Shown: positions 6,537 to 13,434 of the stretch, piece by piece
How positions within the stretch are numbered: the first letter of the stretch is position 1
Layout of the letters: each line of letters opens with the position of its first letter
Source: GCA-2746365 sp964651445
GTDB taxonomy: Bacteria; Pseudomonadota; Gammaproteobacteria; SZUA-229
Length of the DNA: 13,434 bases
Direction: 5' to 3'
NCBI GenBank assembly: GCA_964651445.1
Contig: CAZYYW010000063.1
Location: forward strand, 1 to 13,434
Program-made: the position numbers and the translations under genes
Notes under the pieces: generated by a model
Database searches by the model: none
Told to the model about the DNA's origin: nothing
What the model saw: the letters and a program-made list of their open reading frames with translations, nothing else

Positions 6537-7047
6537 AGAACTAGAAGCCATCACCATTACTGATTTACTAGTACGTGCTGGCATTTCGGTAACCACCTGT
6601 GGCCTGGATGCAGAACCTGTCACCGCTGCACGTGGTACACGCATTATCCCTGACACTGTCATCGATAAAATTATGCACCAAGACTTTGACCTTATCGTCT
6701 TGCCCGGCGGCCTGCCCGGTGCCGATCATTTACGCGATAATGAACAACTACAGTCATTAATAAAAAAACAGGCACAACAAAACCGTTATCTGGCGGCCAT
6801 TTGCGCAGCGCCCAAAGCACTGGCAAAAGCCGGTGTGCTCGCCGGCAAAACCGCAACCTGTTTTCCTGGGGTATTAGACGCACTCAATGATGACAGCATT
6901 ACCGTCTCTACTGCTGCCATCGAAATCGACGGCAAAGTAATCACCTCACGCGGCCCTGGCACGGCGATGGATTTCACACTTACCCTTATCGAGTTGTTAG
7001 AAGGCCGTGAAAAACGTGACGAAGTGAACCAGCAACTGCAACGCTGA
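6499..7047 (+). CDS. DJ-1/PfpI family protein (YajL-like)
   Basis: Small cytosolic protein of the DJ-1/ThiJ/PfpI superfamily, 182 residues, the length of YajL and human DJ-1. It opens with VLVPLAQGCEELEAITITDLLVRAGISVT; Glu16 corresponds to the conserved Glu18 of DJ-1. VLPGGLPGADHLRDN (67-81) forms the GGxPG turn, and AAICAAP (99-105) contains the nucleophile-elbow Cys102. TSRGPGTAMDFTLTLIELL near the end is also family-typical. Members have been linked to oxidative stress, protein repair after glyoxal damage and chaperoning, with debate over the true activity. The ATG at 6499 has a good ribosome site (GGAAG about 10 bases upstream) located inside yibQ, so translation is probably coupled; the two frames overlap by 38 bases. 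Confidence 0.93.
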   Translation: MSHVLVPLAQGCEELEAITITDLLVRAGISVTTCGLDAEPVTAARGTRIIPDTVIDKIMHQDFDLIVLPGGLPGADHLRDNEQLQSLIKKQAQQNRYLAAICAAPKALAKAGVLAGKTATCFPGVLDALNDDSITVSTAAIEIDGKVITSRGPGTAMDFTLTLIELLEGREKRDEVNQQLQR

Positions 7048-7092
7048 GCTTATATTCAGATATTACAACAACTTAACTGGTGGACATACCCT

Positions 7093-7140
7093 TATACTCC
7101 GTAACCTTTTTTATTCGCCCCTGTTCAGGTAGAATACCTG
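7093..7140 (+). promoter_or_regulatory. Possible promoter/operator region of tusE
   Basis: In the 139 bases before tusE, TATACT (7093-7098) is a good -10 sequence, although no strong -35 stands at the right distance. Further down, CAGGTA-GAA-TACCTG (7126-7140) is a perfect inverted repeat with a three-base centre that itself includes TAGAAT, a second -10 candidate. A repressor site over the promoter would explain the layout, but neither site is proven. Confidence 0.35.
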
Positions 7141-7186
7141 ATTAAATTACTAGGTTATTTTTTATATTTATAGGTAGGAAAAATCC

Positions 7187-7525
7187 ATGCAAGCAGAAGT
7201 TAACGGTAAAACTATTCAACTCAGTGAGGCTGGATGGTTAGAAAATCTTGATGAATGGAGCGAAGAGCTCGCGGTTGAAATCGCAAAAAGTGAACAAATT
7301 GTGGATGGACTCACCGAAGAGCACTGGGACATCATCAAAGAAGCTCGCGAATATTTTCATGACAACGGTGCCGTTTGTGAGCCACGCTCTTTTTCAAAAA
7401 TCATGAAGAAAAAATTCGGCAAAGACCGCAGCGATCAGAAGTATATTTACTCTTTGTTCCCCACCGGCTTAATTAAGTGCGCGAATAAAATTGCGGGCTT
7501 GCCACGGCCTAAAGGTTGCAGCTAA
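7187..7525 (+). CDS. tusE: TusE/DsrC/DsvC family sulfur relay protein
   Basis: Small cytoplasmic sulfur carrier, 112 residues, the family's usual length. TusE accepts persulfide from TusBCD and passes it to MnmA for 2-thiolation of tRNA wobble uridine. The protein shows the family run GWLENLDEWSEELAVEIAKSE (16-36), LTEEHWDIIKEAREYF and the mobile C-terminal arm ending AGLPRPKGC, with the active Cys111 as penultimate residue. The second cysteine that defines true DsrC would lie 11 residues earlier, at position 100, where Asn stands; a Cys occurs instead at 98. This favours TusE over sulfite-reductase-linked DsrC, but the shifted cysteine is worth noting. The ribosome site (TAGGA, about 8 bases before the ATG) is good. 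No tusBCD or dsr genes lie nearby. A terminator follows directly. Confidence 0.9.
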   Translation: MQAEVNGKTIQLSEAGWLENLDEWSEELAVEIAKSEQIVDGLTEEHWDIIKEAREYFHDNGAVCEPRSFSKIMKKKFGKDRSDQKYIYSLFPTGLIKCANKIAGLPRPKGCS

Positions 7526-7555
7526 AAAATATATTTTTTGCATCCCAAAAGCAGC

Positions 7556-7583
7556 AAAGCCACGATAGCATCGTGGCTTTTTT
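7556..7583 (+). terminator. Intrinsic terminator after tusE
   Basis: A perfect 11-base stem, AAAGCCACGAT paired with ATCGTGGCTTT around the loop AGC, runs straight into a T tract (six T in total). It lies 30 bases after the tusE stop and ends the plus-strand unit. A-rich sequence on the left arm gives it some bidirectional character. Confidence 0.9.
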
Positions 7584-7666
7584 GTGCCCGCTGTACCGTA
7601 AGCACAGGGTTGTCTTTCACTGATTAAATAATGGGCAAAAACTTAATGAGGCTATGCCACATTGAA

Positions 7667-7970
7667 ATAGACACAGAGACCACAGAGTTCACAGAGCTGT
7701 TTAAGGAGCCTCTGAACAAGTCTGGGTCGAGCAGATTGCAGATTAGCTTGTTCTGGTTCAAGGCGTGGAACGCGCGTAATAGCTGGCTATTGCGAAGTTT
7801 CACAACGCGGAAGCAGGATAAGCTAACCTGCAAGATGCCGATTCACGACTTATTCAGAGGTTCCTTAAAGTAACGTGGCGACTATAGGGTTACTGATAAG
7901 CCTCAATAGCATCAAGATTTGTGAACCTATTAAACGATAACTCTGTGTTCTCTGTGTTCTCTGTGTCTAT
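7667..7970. repeat. Outer inverted-repeat element with CACAGAG-unit ends
   Basis: The left end (7667-7696) and the right end (7941-7970) are inverted copies of each other, 27 of 30 bases pairing by my count. Each is made of three CACAGAG-type units spaced by about nine bases. A further eight bases, CTATGCCA (7652-7659) and TGGCATAG (7998-8005), are also inverted outside them. The interior has no credible gene. Similar ACAGAG-rich repeats recur in many environmental bacterial genomes, sometimes next to GxxExxY-family genes as I recall; no such gene is present here. It looks like a relic repeat that was later interrupted by a second element. The rest of the 530-base gene-free stretch before recQ shows nothing else. 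Confidence 0.75.
7701..7868. mobile_element. Fold-back MITE-like element bounded by TTAA
   Basis: Terminal inverted repeats at 7700-7722 and 7847-7869 match at 21 of 23 bases (core GGAGCCTCTGAACAAGTC / GGAACCTCTGAATAAGTC, inverted). The symmetry continues inward: 57 of 85 positions per arm pair without gaps by my count, closing on the perfect central hairpin AATAGC-TG-GCTATT (7778-7791). TTAA stands at both ends (7701-7704, 7865-7868) and could be a four-base target duplication; it fits the YTAR rule of IS5-group elements, so a non-autonomous IS5-like derivative is my inference. There is no transposase. It lies inside the CACAGAG inverted repeat and so probably inserted later. Confidence 0.75.
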
Positions 7971-8055
7971 AAAAAATAACGGTATACCCACTCGGTATGG
8001 CATAGACCCCAATTAATCCCAAACACAAAGCAAAAATAATCATAAAATAGCAATC

Positions 8056-10139
8056 ATGGATGATTCAGCGCTTCACTACCTACAAAATACTTTTGGTTAC
8101 CCAAAATTTCGCCTGCAACAAAGCGAAATCATTAATTCACTAATACAGGCGGACGATGCGCTTGTGCTAATGCCAACCGGTGGCGGCAAATCACTGTGTT
8201 ATCAAATCCCGTCACTGGTGCGCGACGGCACCGGTATTATCATCTCGCCACTGATTGCGCTGATGCATGACCAGGTCGCTGCACTGAAACAACTGGGCAT
8301 TAACGCCGCCTATCTGAACTCTTCACTGAATGCACAAACCGCCAGACAGACAGAAGCCGACTTGCGTGCCGGCAAACTCGACATGTTGTACGTGGCACCG
8401 GAACGGCTGAACACCCATAATTTTCTGCAACTACTGCAACAAATACCCATTGCGCTATTCGCTATCGATGAAGCCCACTGTGTTTCGCAATGGGGACATG
8501 ATTTTCGCCCAGATTATATTCAGCTATCAATACTGCATGAGCAGTTCCCCGACATACCTCGCATTGCATTAACCGCTACCGCTGACACTGCCACGCGCAA
8601 GGAAATTCGGCAACGACTGCAACTGGAAAATGCGCGTGAATATATTTCCAGTTTTGATAGGCCTAATATTTGCTACCGCATTAGCGAATCACTCAGCAAT
8701 GCCCGCGCCGCTCTGTTACGTTTCATTCAGAATGAACACGAAAACGATGCGGGCATTGTGTATTGCCTGTCACGTAAAAAAGTTGAAAGCACCGCTCTCT
8801 GGTTAAGCGAAAAAGGTCTAACCGCATTGCCTTATCATGCAGGCTTACCGGTGGCCACACGAGAAAATAATCAACAACGTTTCCTCAATGAAGACGCAAT
8901 AATTATCGTCGCCACCATCGCTTTTGGCATGGGTATTGATAAACCAGATGTGCGTTTTGTAGCGCACCTTAACTTGCCAAAAAGCATGGAAGCGTATTAC
9001 CAAGAAACGGGGCGAGCAGGGCGCGACGGTCAGCCCGCCAATGCCTGGATGACGTACGGCTTGCAAGATGTCATTACTCTCAAACAGATGATGGCTAACT
9101 CGAGTGCCGCCGAACAATATAAGCGTGTCGAGCAGCAAAAACTGGAAGCAATGCTGGGTTTTACCGAAATAACCCGATGCCGCCGCCAGGCACTGCTGCA
9201 ATATTTTGACGAAACACTTGATAAAGCTTGCGGCAATTGTGACAACTGTTTAACACCGGTAGAAACTTGGGATGCCAGTCTTGCCGCACAAAAAGCCCTG
9301 TCCTGTGTACATCGAACCGGCCAGCGTTTTGGCGTTAACTACCTTATTGATGTGCTCATCGGTAAAGATAATAAACGTATTCAGCAGTTTGGTCACAGCA
9401 CATTAAATATTTTCGGCAAGGGCAGTGAGTTTGATAGCAAGCAGTGGCGCAGTATTTTTCGCCAGCTCATCAGTCGTAATTTACTGGCTGTCGATGTAGA
9501 GGGTCATGGCAGCCTGCGCTTAACTGAGCTTTGTCGCGATGTTCTTCGTGGCGACGAAACTTTATTGTTACGCAAAGAAAGCGCTCGCGCCAAAACCACC
9601 CGCAAAGGACGAAAATCCTACAACACTGAAAATGCCGACAACGCTGCCCTGTGGGAAGCCTTACGCGCTTGTCGTAAACAGCTTGCGGAAGAGTTCAATG
9701 TACCGCCGTTTGTTATTTTTCACGATGCCACGCTCGCCGAGATGATGGAGCGGCAACCTGAAAACGCTCAACAGTTCCTCAGCATCAGCGGTGTTGGTGA
9801 AAGTAAACGCGAAAAATATGCCGACGCTTTTTTAAAGGTCATCAGTGAACATAAAAACAATAACCCACAACAAGCTAGCGATACCGTCAATGAAACACTG
9901 CTGTTGTTTCGCGGCGGGCAGAGCATCGATACCATTGCCAACAAACGCAATATAAAAACCTCAACCGTGTACAGCCACCTTGCAAGCTGCATTGAACAAG
10001 GTGAAATTAATTTAAATGAAGTGATAGACATTGAGCCGCAGGATCTAACCATTATTCACGAGACCCTGTTAAACACCGACGATGGCAGCAGAAAATTAAA
10101 ACCCGTTTACGATGCCTTGGATGGTATGTTTGATTACAA
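8056..10139 (+). CDS. recQ: ATP-dependent DNA helicase RecQ (3' end in assembly gap)
   Basis: 3'-5' helicase of recombination and fork repair. The 694 visible residues contain the full helicase core: Walker A MPTGGGKS (39-46), DEAH (138-141), the aromatic-rich loop SQWGHDFR (144-151), ALTATA (171-176) and motif VI QETGRAGRDG (316-325). The zinc site has Cys375, Cys392, Cys395 and Cys398, followed by the RQC winged helix (about 405-515). An HRDC domain (about 528-600) includes FLSISGVGESKREKYADAFL. An additional C-terminal helix-turn-helix region (about 605-690, with GQSIDTIANKRNIKTSTVYSHL) is absent from the 609-residue E. coli enzyme but common in other bacterial RecQ proteins. The stop codon lies in the N run; probably only about a dozen residues are missing. 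The start has no strong ribosome site, yet the N-terminus aligns with the family. It converges with the next gene. Confidence 0.96.
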
Positions 10140-10239
10140 NNNNNNNNNNNNNNNNNNNNNNNNNNNNNNNNNNNNNNNNNNNNNNNNNNNNNNNNNNNNN
10201 NNNNNNNNNNNNNNNNNNNNNNNNNNNNNNNNNNNNNNN
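10140..10239. other. Assembly gap of 100 N between convergent genes
   Basis: Exactly 100 undetermined bases. Unlike the first gap, the flanks share no sequence. It hides the end of recQ on the plus strand and the end of the envelope protein gene on the minus strand, and probably whatever terminator separates them. Confidence 0.95.
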
Positions 10240-11303
10240 CTTTTTATTATTTGTTGGCGGTCTTCATCATAAGTCACCGGCCAGGTCATCTCGGGCGCAA
10301 TCTCATAAAATAGCCAGCGCCGATGAAAGTTTTTTCTATAGCGAACAGCCAGCCGGTAATTTAACACCATAGCCGACGGCTCAGTAATTCCAGTGGCGCT
10401 CGATTCATAAGATAGTGATGATCTTTTATCAAGGCGGTGGTACAAAATAAATGCCTGTAACCAGTCTGTGCCGTCAAACTCTTCGGATAATCTCAGCTCA
10501 CTGGCTGCTCGAAAAAAAAGCTGGTTTTCAAACAGTTTTTCAAAATCAAACTGTGTACGACCACTATGTACTGTTTCCTTACGCTCTACTTCCTGCGTAA
10601 AACGCAAGGTCACAGATGACGATGCAGGATAAGTATAGCGATAACGAAAACGTATCATGGGGCTAAGACTGATACGGACATTAAATTTAGAACGCGCGGA
10701 CTCTGTTAAATCTAGCTGCAAGCCCAGAGTATTTGTTTCTTGCTGGCTGTTCGGCGCAACATCACGCAAGGTTTCATCAACATCACTTTCAAAGGTCAAT
10801 CGTAACCGATCTTCGACGCCTGGTAAATCAACACTAAAGCTAATACTTGAATCAAAACGAAACCGATCTTCCTCATCAAAAACAAATTCATTACGCCAGC
10901 GAACATACGTGCCAGCAACACCTTCGTCAAAAATACGATCACTTCCAAAAAAGTTATCAAACCACAGCGCTGGTTCACAAAACTGAGAATTGACAAAAAT
11001 CTGCGTCGAGTCATACCAGCTTAATTCATAATGGTGATAATCAAGCCCTCGGTCACAGGGATCTTCAGGATTATGTACTCTTCCTATATGAAAATCTTTT
11101 TCTGGCTGGGTCTCAGCACTATCATTTTCAGCGTTATCATTGCCTACATCTTCATCGCTTTCCGTGATTACAGATAATACGGCGTCTGGCGCTTCAACTT
11201 GCGCATAAGCAGCATTACAAAAAAATAGCATCGCTATGAAAAAAGCCGCTTTTTGTTTCTTACACTGGAAAGTAGTCGCTTTGAAAATCACCTTAATTGC
11301 CAA
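10240..11303 (-). CDS. Exported protein of unknown function, probable outer-membrane beta-barrel (3' end in gap)
   Basis: I do not recognise this family. About 354 residues are visible and the C-terminus is lost in the N run. The start is uncertain: a TTG at 11303 or a GTG at 11291 would both give a complete signal peptide with a basic region, a hydrophobic core AAFFIAMLFFCNAAYA and probable cleavage after AYA. A very acidic, probably disordered linker follows (about 41-72, many Asp/Glu). From about residue 110 on, the sequence alternates polar and hydrophobic residues with many aromatic and Arg/Glu positions (VRWRNEFVFDEEDRFRFDSSISFSVDL; MIRFRYRYTYPASSSVTLRFTQEV; YRLAVRYRKNFHRRWLFYEIAPE), as in amphipathic strands of outer-membrane barrels. 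Two cysteines in the region just after the linker could form a disulfide. It is transcribed divergently from ppx across 65 bases. Function unknown. Confidence 0.75.
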
Positions 11304-11351
11304 TTACACTCATGATTTATTAATGTAAGATGCCATAACTTCAGGCACACA

Positions 11352-11363
11352 TTATAGCTATAA
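11352..11363. promoter_or_regulatory. Perfect 12-base palindrome just upstream of ppx
   Basis: TTATAGCTATAA is its own reverse complement and ends five bases before the ppx start, within the 65-base divergent intergenic region. It offers TATA-like -10 sequence on both strands and could also be an operator. It lies very close to the start codon, so a -10 function for ppx would imply an almost leaderless transcript. Confidence 0.3.
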
Positions 11364-11368
11364 GTTTT

Positions 11369-12877
11369 ATGCGACATACTAAACAACACCTGCCAGAAAC
11401 GGTCGCCGCGATAGACCTCGGCTCGAACAGCTTTCACATGATCGTTGCCCGTCTCGAAGAATCTGGCACTCTGTCCGTCATCGACCGCTTGCGCGAAAAT
11501 GTCCGCCTTGGTGGTGGCTTGGACAAAAAGGGCATTATAAATGAATCTGCTCAAAAACGCGCATTTGAATGTCTGGAAACTTTTTCCCAACGCATCCGTG
11601 AATTACCCAATACGGCTGTACGAGTAGCCGGTACCAACACCTTACGGGTTGCTACCAATGCACAAACCTTCGTTACCCGTGCTGAAGAGATACTTAAGCA
11701 TCCCATTGAAATTATTGCCGGTCGTGAAGAGGCAAGATTAATCTACCTAGGCGTAGCGCATGGACTTGCCACCAAAGAGGGAAAACGCCTGGTGATTGAC
11801 ATTGGCGGTGGCAGTACTGAACTTATTATTGGTCGCGGCATGACACCTATTCGCCGAGAAAGTTTGTACACCGGTTGTGTCAGCGCCAGTAAACATTTTT
11901 TTGACGATGGCTCACTCAAAAAATCGGCAATGAAAGCGGCAGAAACGGAAGCCGCGTTAACCTTGTTCCCACAAGCGCCGGACTTTAAAGCTGGTCACTG
12001 GGATGAAGCGATTGGCTGCTCCGGCACGATCAAAGCAATCGCCAATATCGTACACCAACAAGGCTGGTGTACCGACGGCATTAATTATAAGTCCTTACAA
12101 AATCTGCGCAGCGCCCTTATACAAGCTGGGCATATCGATAAACTAAATATCGACGGCTTAAGTGACAGCCGTAAACCCGTCATCGCCGGTGGACTGTGTG
12201 TATTATTAGCCATTTTTAAAACGCTGAATATCGAACAAATGCAAGTATCGGATCAAAGCATGCGTGAAGGTTTGTTATATGACCTGGTCGGCCGGATAAC
12301 CCATCAAGATGTTCGAGACGCTACCGTTGAAGCCGCCATGACCCGATGGGGCGTTGACGTTGAGCAGGCGCGGCGCATTACAAATACCGTTGAAACACTG
12401 TGTGACAAAACCTGCGACCAATGGTCTATTGATACTGAACATCTTAGGCCACTGCTGAAGTGGGCAGCAATGTTGCACGAAATCGGTTTGCAGGTATCGC
12501 ATAATAATTACCACAAACATGGCGCATATATTTTACAAAATGCTGATATGCAAGGGTTCTCGCGTCAGGAACAAGCCTTACTGGCAGCACTGGTGCTTTC
12601 TCACCGCAGTAAATTAAGAGAAGACAGTTTTAAGCCTTTAATGAAACCCTTTGTTAAGGCTGGCAAACATTTGTGTATTTTATTGCGTATTGCGGTCTTA
12701 CTGCATCGTGGTCGTACCAACCATTCGTTGCCAGAAATAGAACTCACGGTCAGCAATAAAAGCATCCATTTGCAATTCCCAGATAACTGGCTGGACGACC
12801 ACAGTATGACGCTGGCGGATCTTATCAAAGAAATTAATTATCTGGATAGTGCCGGTTACAAACTCAGTTTTGAATAA
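11369..12877 (+). CDS. ppx: Exopolyphosphatase (Ppx/GppA family)
   Basis: Releases orthophosphate from the ends of inorganic polyphosphate; the family also includes the pppGpp phosphohydrolase GppA. At 502 residues it is close to E. coli Ppx (513). The ASKHA ATPase-like fold shows VAAIDLGSNSFHMIVA (12-27), VAGTNTLRVATN (86-97), IIAGREEARLIYLGVAHG (115-132), where Glu120 matches the catalytic glutamate, and LVIDIGGGSTELIIGRG (141-157). The C-terminal HD-like region has WAAMLHEIGLQVSHNNYHKHGAYILQN and ALLAALVLSHR. The two-domain length with the HD-like region favours Ppx over the shorter exopolyphosphatases. The ATG at 11369 has only a weak ribosome site, but the alignment supports it. The polyphosphate kinase gene often near ppx is not in the window. 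It is divergent from the exported protein gene. Confidence 0.94.
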   Translation: MRHTKQHLPETVAAIDLGSNSFHMIVARLEESGTLSVIDRLRENVRLGGGLDKKGIINESAQKRAFECLETFSQRIRELPNTAVRVAGTNTLRVATNAQTFVTRAEEILKHPIEIIAGREEARLIYLGVAHGLATKEGKRLVIDIGGGSTELIIGRGMTPIRRESLYTGCVSASKHFFDDGSLKKSAMKAAETEAALTLFPQAPDFKAGHWDEAIGCSGTIKAIANIVHQQGWCTDGINYKSLQNLRSALIQAGHIDKLNIDGLSDSRKPVIAGGLCVLLAIFKTLNIEQMQVSDQSMREGLLYDLVGRITHQDVRDATVEAAMTRWGVDVEQARRITNTVETLCDKTCDQWSIDTEHLRPLLKWAAMLHEIGLQVSHNNYHKHGAYILQNADMQGFSRQEQALLAALVLSHRSKLREDSFKPLMKPFVKAGKHLCILLRIAVLLHRGRTNHSLPEIELTVSNKSIHLQFPDNWLDDHSMTLADLIKEINYLDSAGYKLSFE

Positions 12878-12907
12878 CTTCCCACACTGTTTTTTTAAGA
12901 TTTAACA

Positions 12908-13033
12908 ATGAAAAAATTATTCGCCTCGACAAAATCATTGCAGCCGCTAAGCCCGCAGAGGGTGCTTTTTCTGTCGATAAAACACAAAACTCTTTTTCTC
13001 ATAAAGCTAAACAAAAGTAGGTCAAGGTCATGA
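12908..13033 (+). CDS. Doubtful 41-codon reading frame between ppx and the holin-like gene
   Basis: An ATG at 12908 opens a frame of 41 codons (start MKKLFASTKSLQPLSPQRVL) whose TGA overlaps the next gene's ATG (ATGA). The ribosome site is weak. One base more in the A6 run after the ATG would instead give a 37-residue hydrophilic peptide starting MKKIIRLDKIIAAAKPAEG and ending at the TAG at 13018-13020. That alternative looks more protein-like. I cannot tell whether either is real. The 152-base interval holds no hairpin terminator. Confidence 0.2.
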   Translation: MKKLFASTKSLQPLSPQRVLFLSIKHKTLFLIKLNKSRSRS

Positions 13034-13431
13034 TAACGCTTTTTATTGCCTGGTTATCCACCGCCATTGGGCTGGCATTTGCGACTGTAATGGTTTCCGG
13101 TATTCAGGCAAAAAGCATAGCCGGATTTCTCATTGCCGCGACCGCTCTGGGTCTTATCAATGCGTTTCTACGCCCCGTACTGTGGTTCCTGACAGCGCCT
13201 TTATCGGTATTAACGCTTGGCTTGTTTGCACTGGTTATTAATGCTTTGATGATAATGTTAGCCGCTGCAATCGTGCCAAACTTTAATGTGAAAGGTTTTG
13301 GCAGTGCATTCCTTGGCGCAATTATCATGGCAATAATCGGCATGATTGGCTTTATTGCACTGCCTTTATTTACCGGTGCTGAAATCAACTGGTATAGTTA
13401 CGAATACCACTCTCAAACAATTCAAAACTAA
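13030..13431 (+). CDS. Four-helix membrane protein, Phage_holin_4_2 / YvlD family
   Basis: Inner-membrane protein of 133 residues, normal for the family. Four hydrophobic segments are visible at about 3-22, 29-47, 53-82 and 92-113. The signature is INAFLRPVLWFLTAPLSVLTLGLFALVINALMI (43-75), the Arg-Pro followed by LTxGLF and Asn-Ala pattern seen throughout this family. Although named after phage holins, most members are chromosomal proteins of unknown function; in Bacillus YvlD-like proteins are linked to envelope stress. No phage genes surround it. The short polar tail after the last helix is rich in Tyr. An AAGG just before the ATG (two-base spacing) is a poor ribosome site, with AGG further upstream as an alternative. 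It ends three bases before the window edge. Confidence 0.88.
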   Translation: MITLFIAWLSTAIGLAFATVMVSGIQAKSIAGFLIAATALGLINAFLRPVLWFLTAPLSVLTLGLFALVINALMIMLAAAIVPNFNVKGFGSAFLGAIIMAIIGMIGFIALPLFTGAEINWYSYEYHSQTIQN

Positions 13432-13434
13432 AAA

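Noticed and set aside
7631..7873. Open frames of 80 residues (plus strand) and 69 residues (minus strand) in the repeat island
   Set aside because: They run through the two inverted repeats, and the similar peptides on opposite strands follow directly from the symmetry. No ribosome sites are seen.
7667..7970. CRISPR-like array of CACAGAG units
   Set aside because: The units are short, inverted between the two ends, and have no unique spacers of constant length.
13030..13431. Prophage holin
   Set aside because: The family name is misleading: no endolysin, structural or integrase genes are present, and the sequence is of the chromosomal YvlD-like type.

Overview
The window looks like a chromosomal segment from a free-living, non-enteric gammaproteobacterium. 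The evidence is the run gpsA-secB-rhodanese on the minus strand facing envC-ctpA-yibQ on the plus strand, a layout I know from Pseudomonas and related groups, together with tusE, recQ and ppx of gammaproteobacterial type. Base composition is moderate and the genes look uniform. It is a draft assembly: there are two runs of exactly 100 N, at 2636-2735 and 10140-10239, the usual placeholder for a gap of unknown size.

Left block (1-2790, minus strand): a small ArsR-family repressor with the two-cysteine pattern of sulfide/persulfide sensors (SqrR/BigR type), a membrane-anchored single-domain rhodanese, the export chaperone SecB and glycerol-3-phosphate dehydrogenase GpsA. The glutaredoxin gene (grxC) often found between the rhodanese and secB is absent. 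So is the phosphoglycerate mutase gene (gpmI) usually found just upstream of envC; a nine-codon reading frame occupies that slot. The first N gap is flanked by an identical 55-base sequence on both sides, so it is probably an unmerged contig overlap and not missing DNA.

Middle block (2898-7583, plus strand): EnvC (activator of cell-division amidases), a CtpA-type periplasmic processing protease, a YibQ-type divergent polysaccharide deacetylase, a DJ-1/PfpI protein overlapping yibQ by 38 bases, and a TusE/DsrC-family sulfur-relay protein closed by a clear intrinsic terminator. Cell-wall remodelling and periplasmic proteolysis dominate this block.

Repeat island (7584-8055): a gene-free stretch with two nested inverted-repeat structures. 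The outer one has 30-base ends built from CACAGAG units. Inside it sits a symmetrical fold-back MITE-like element of about 168 bp bounded by TTAA.

Right block (8056-13434): a RecQ helicase with an extra C-terminal helix-turn-helix region, converging across the second N gap on an unrecognised, probably beta-barrel, envelope protein. Divergent from the latter is ppx (exopolyphosphatase), followed by a doubtful tiny reading frame and a four-helix membrane protein of the Phage_holin_4_2 (YvlD-like) family. I see no CRISPR array, rRNA, tRNA, prophage or defence system. Most of the window is housekeeping; the unusual parts are the repressor, the missing gpmI/grxC, the nested repeats and the orphan envelope protein.
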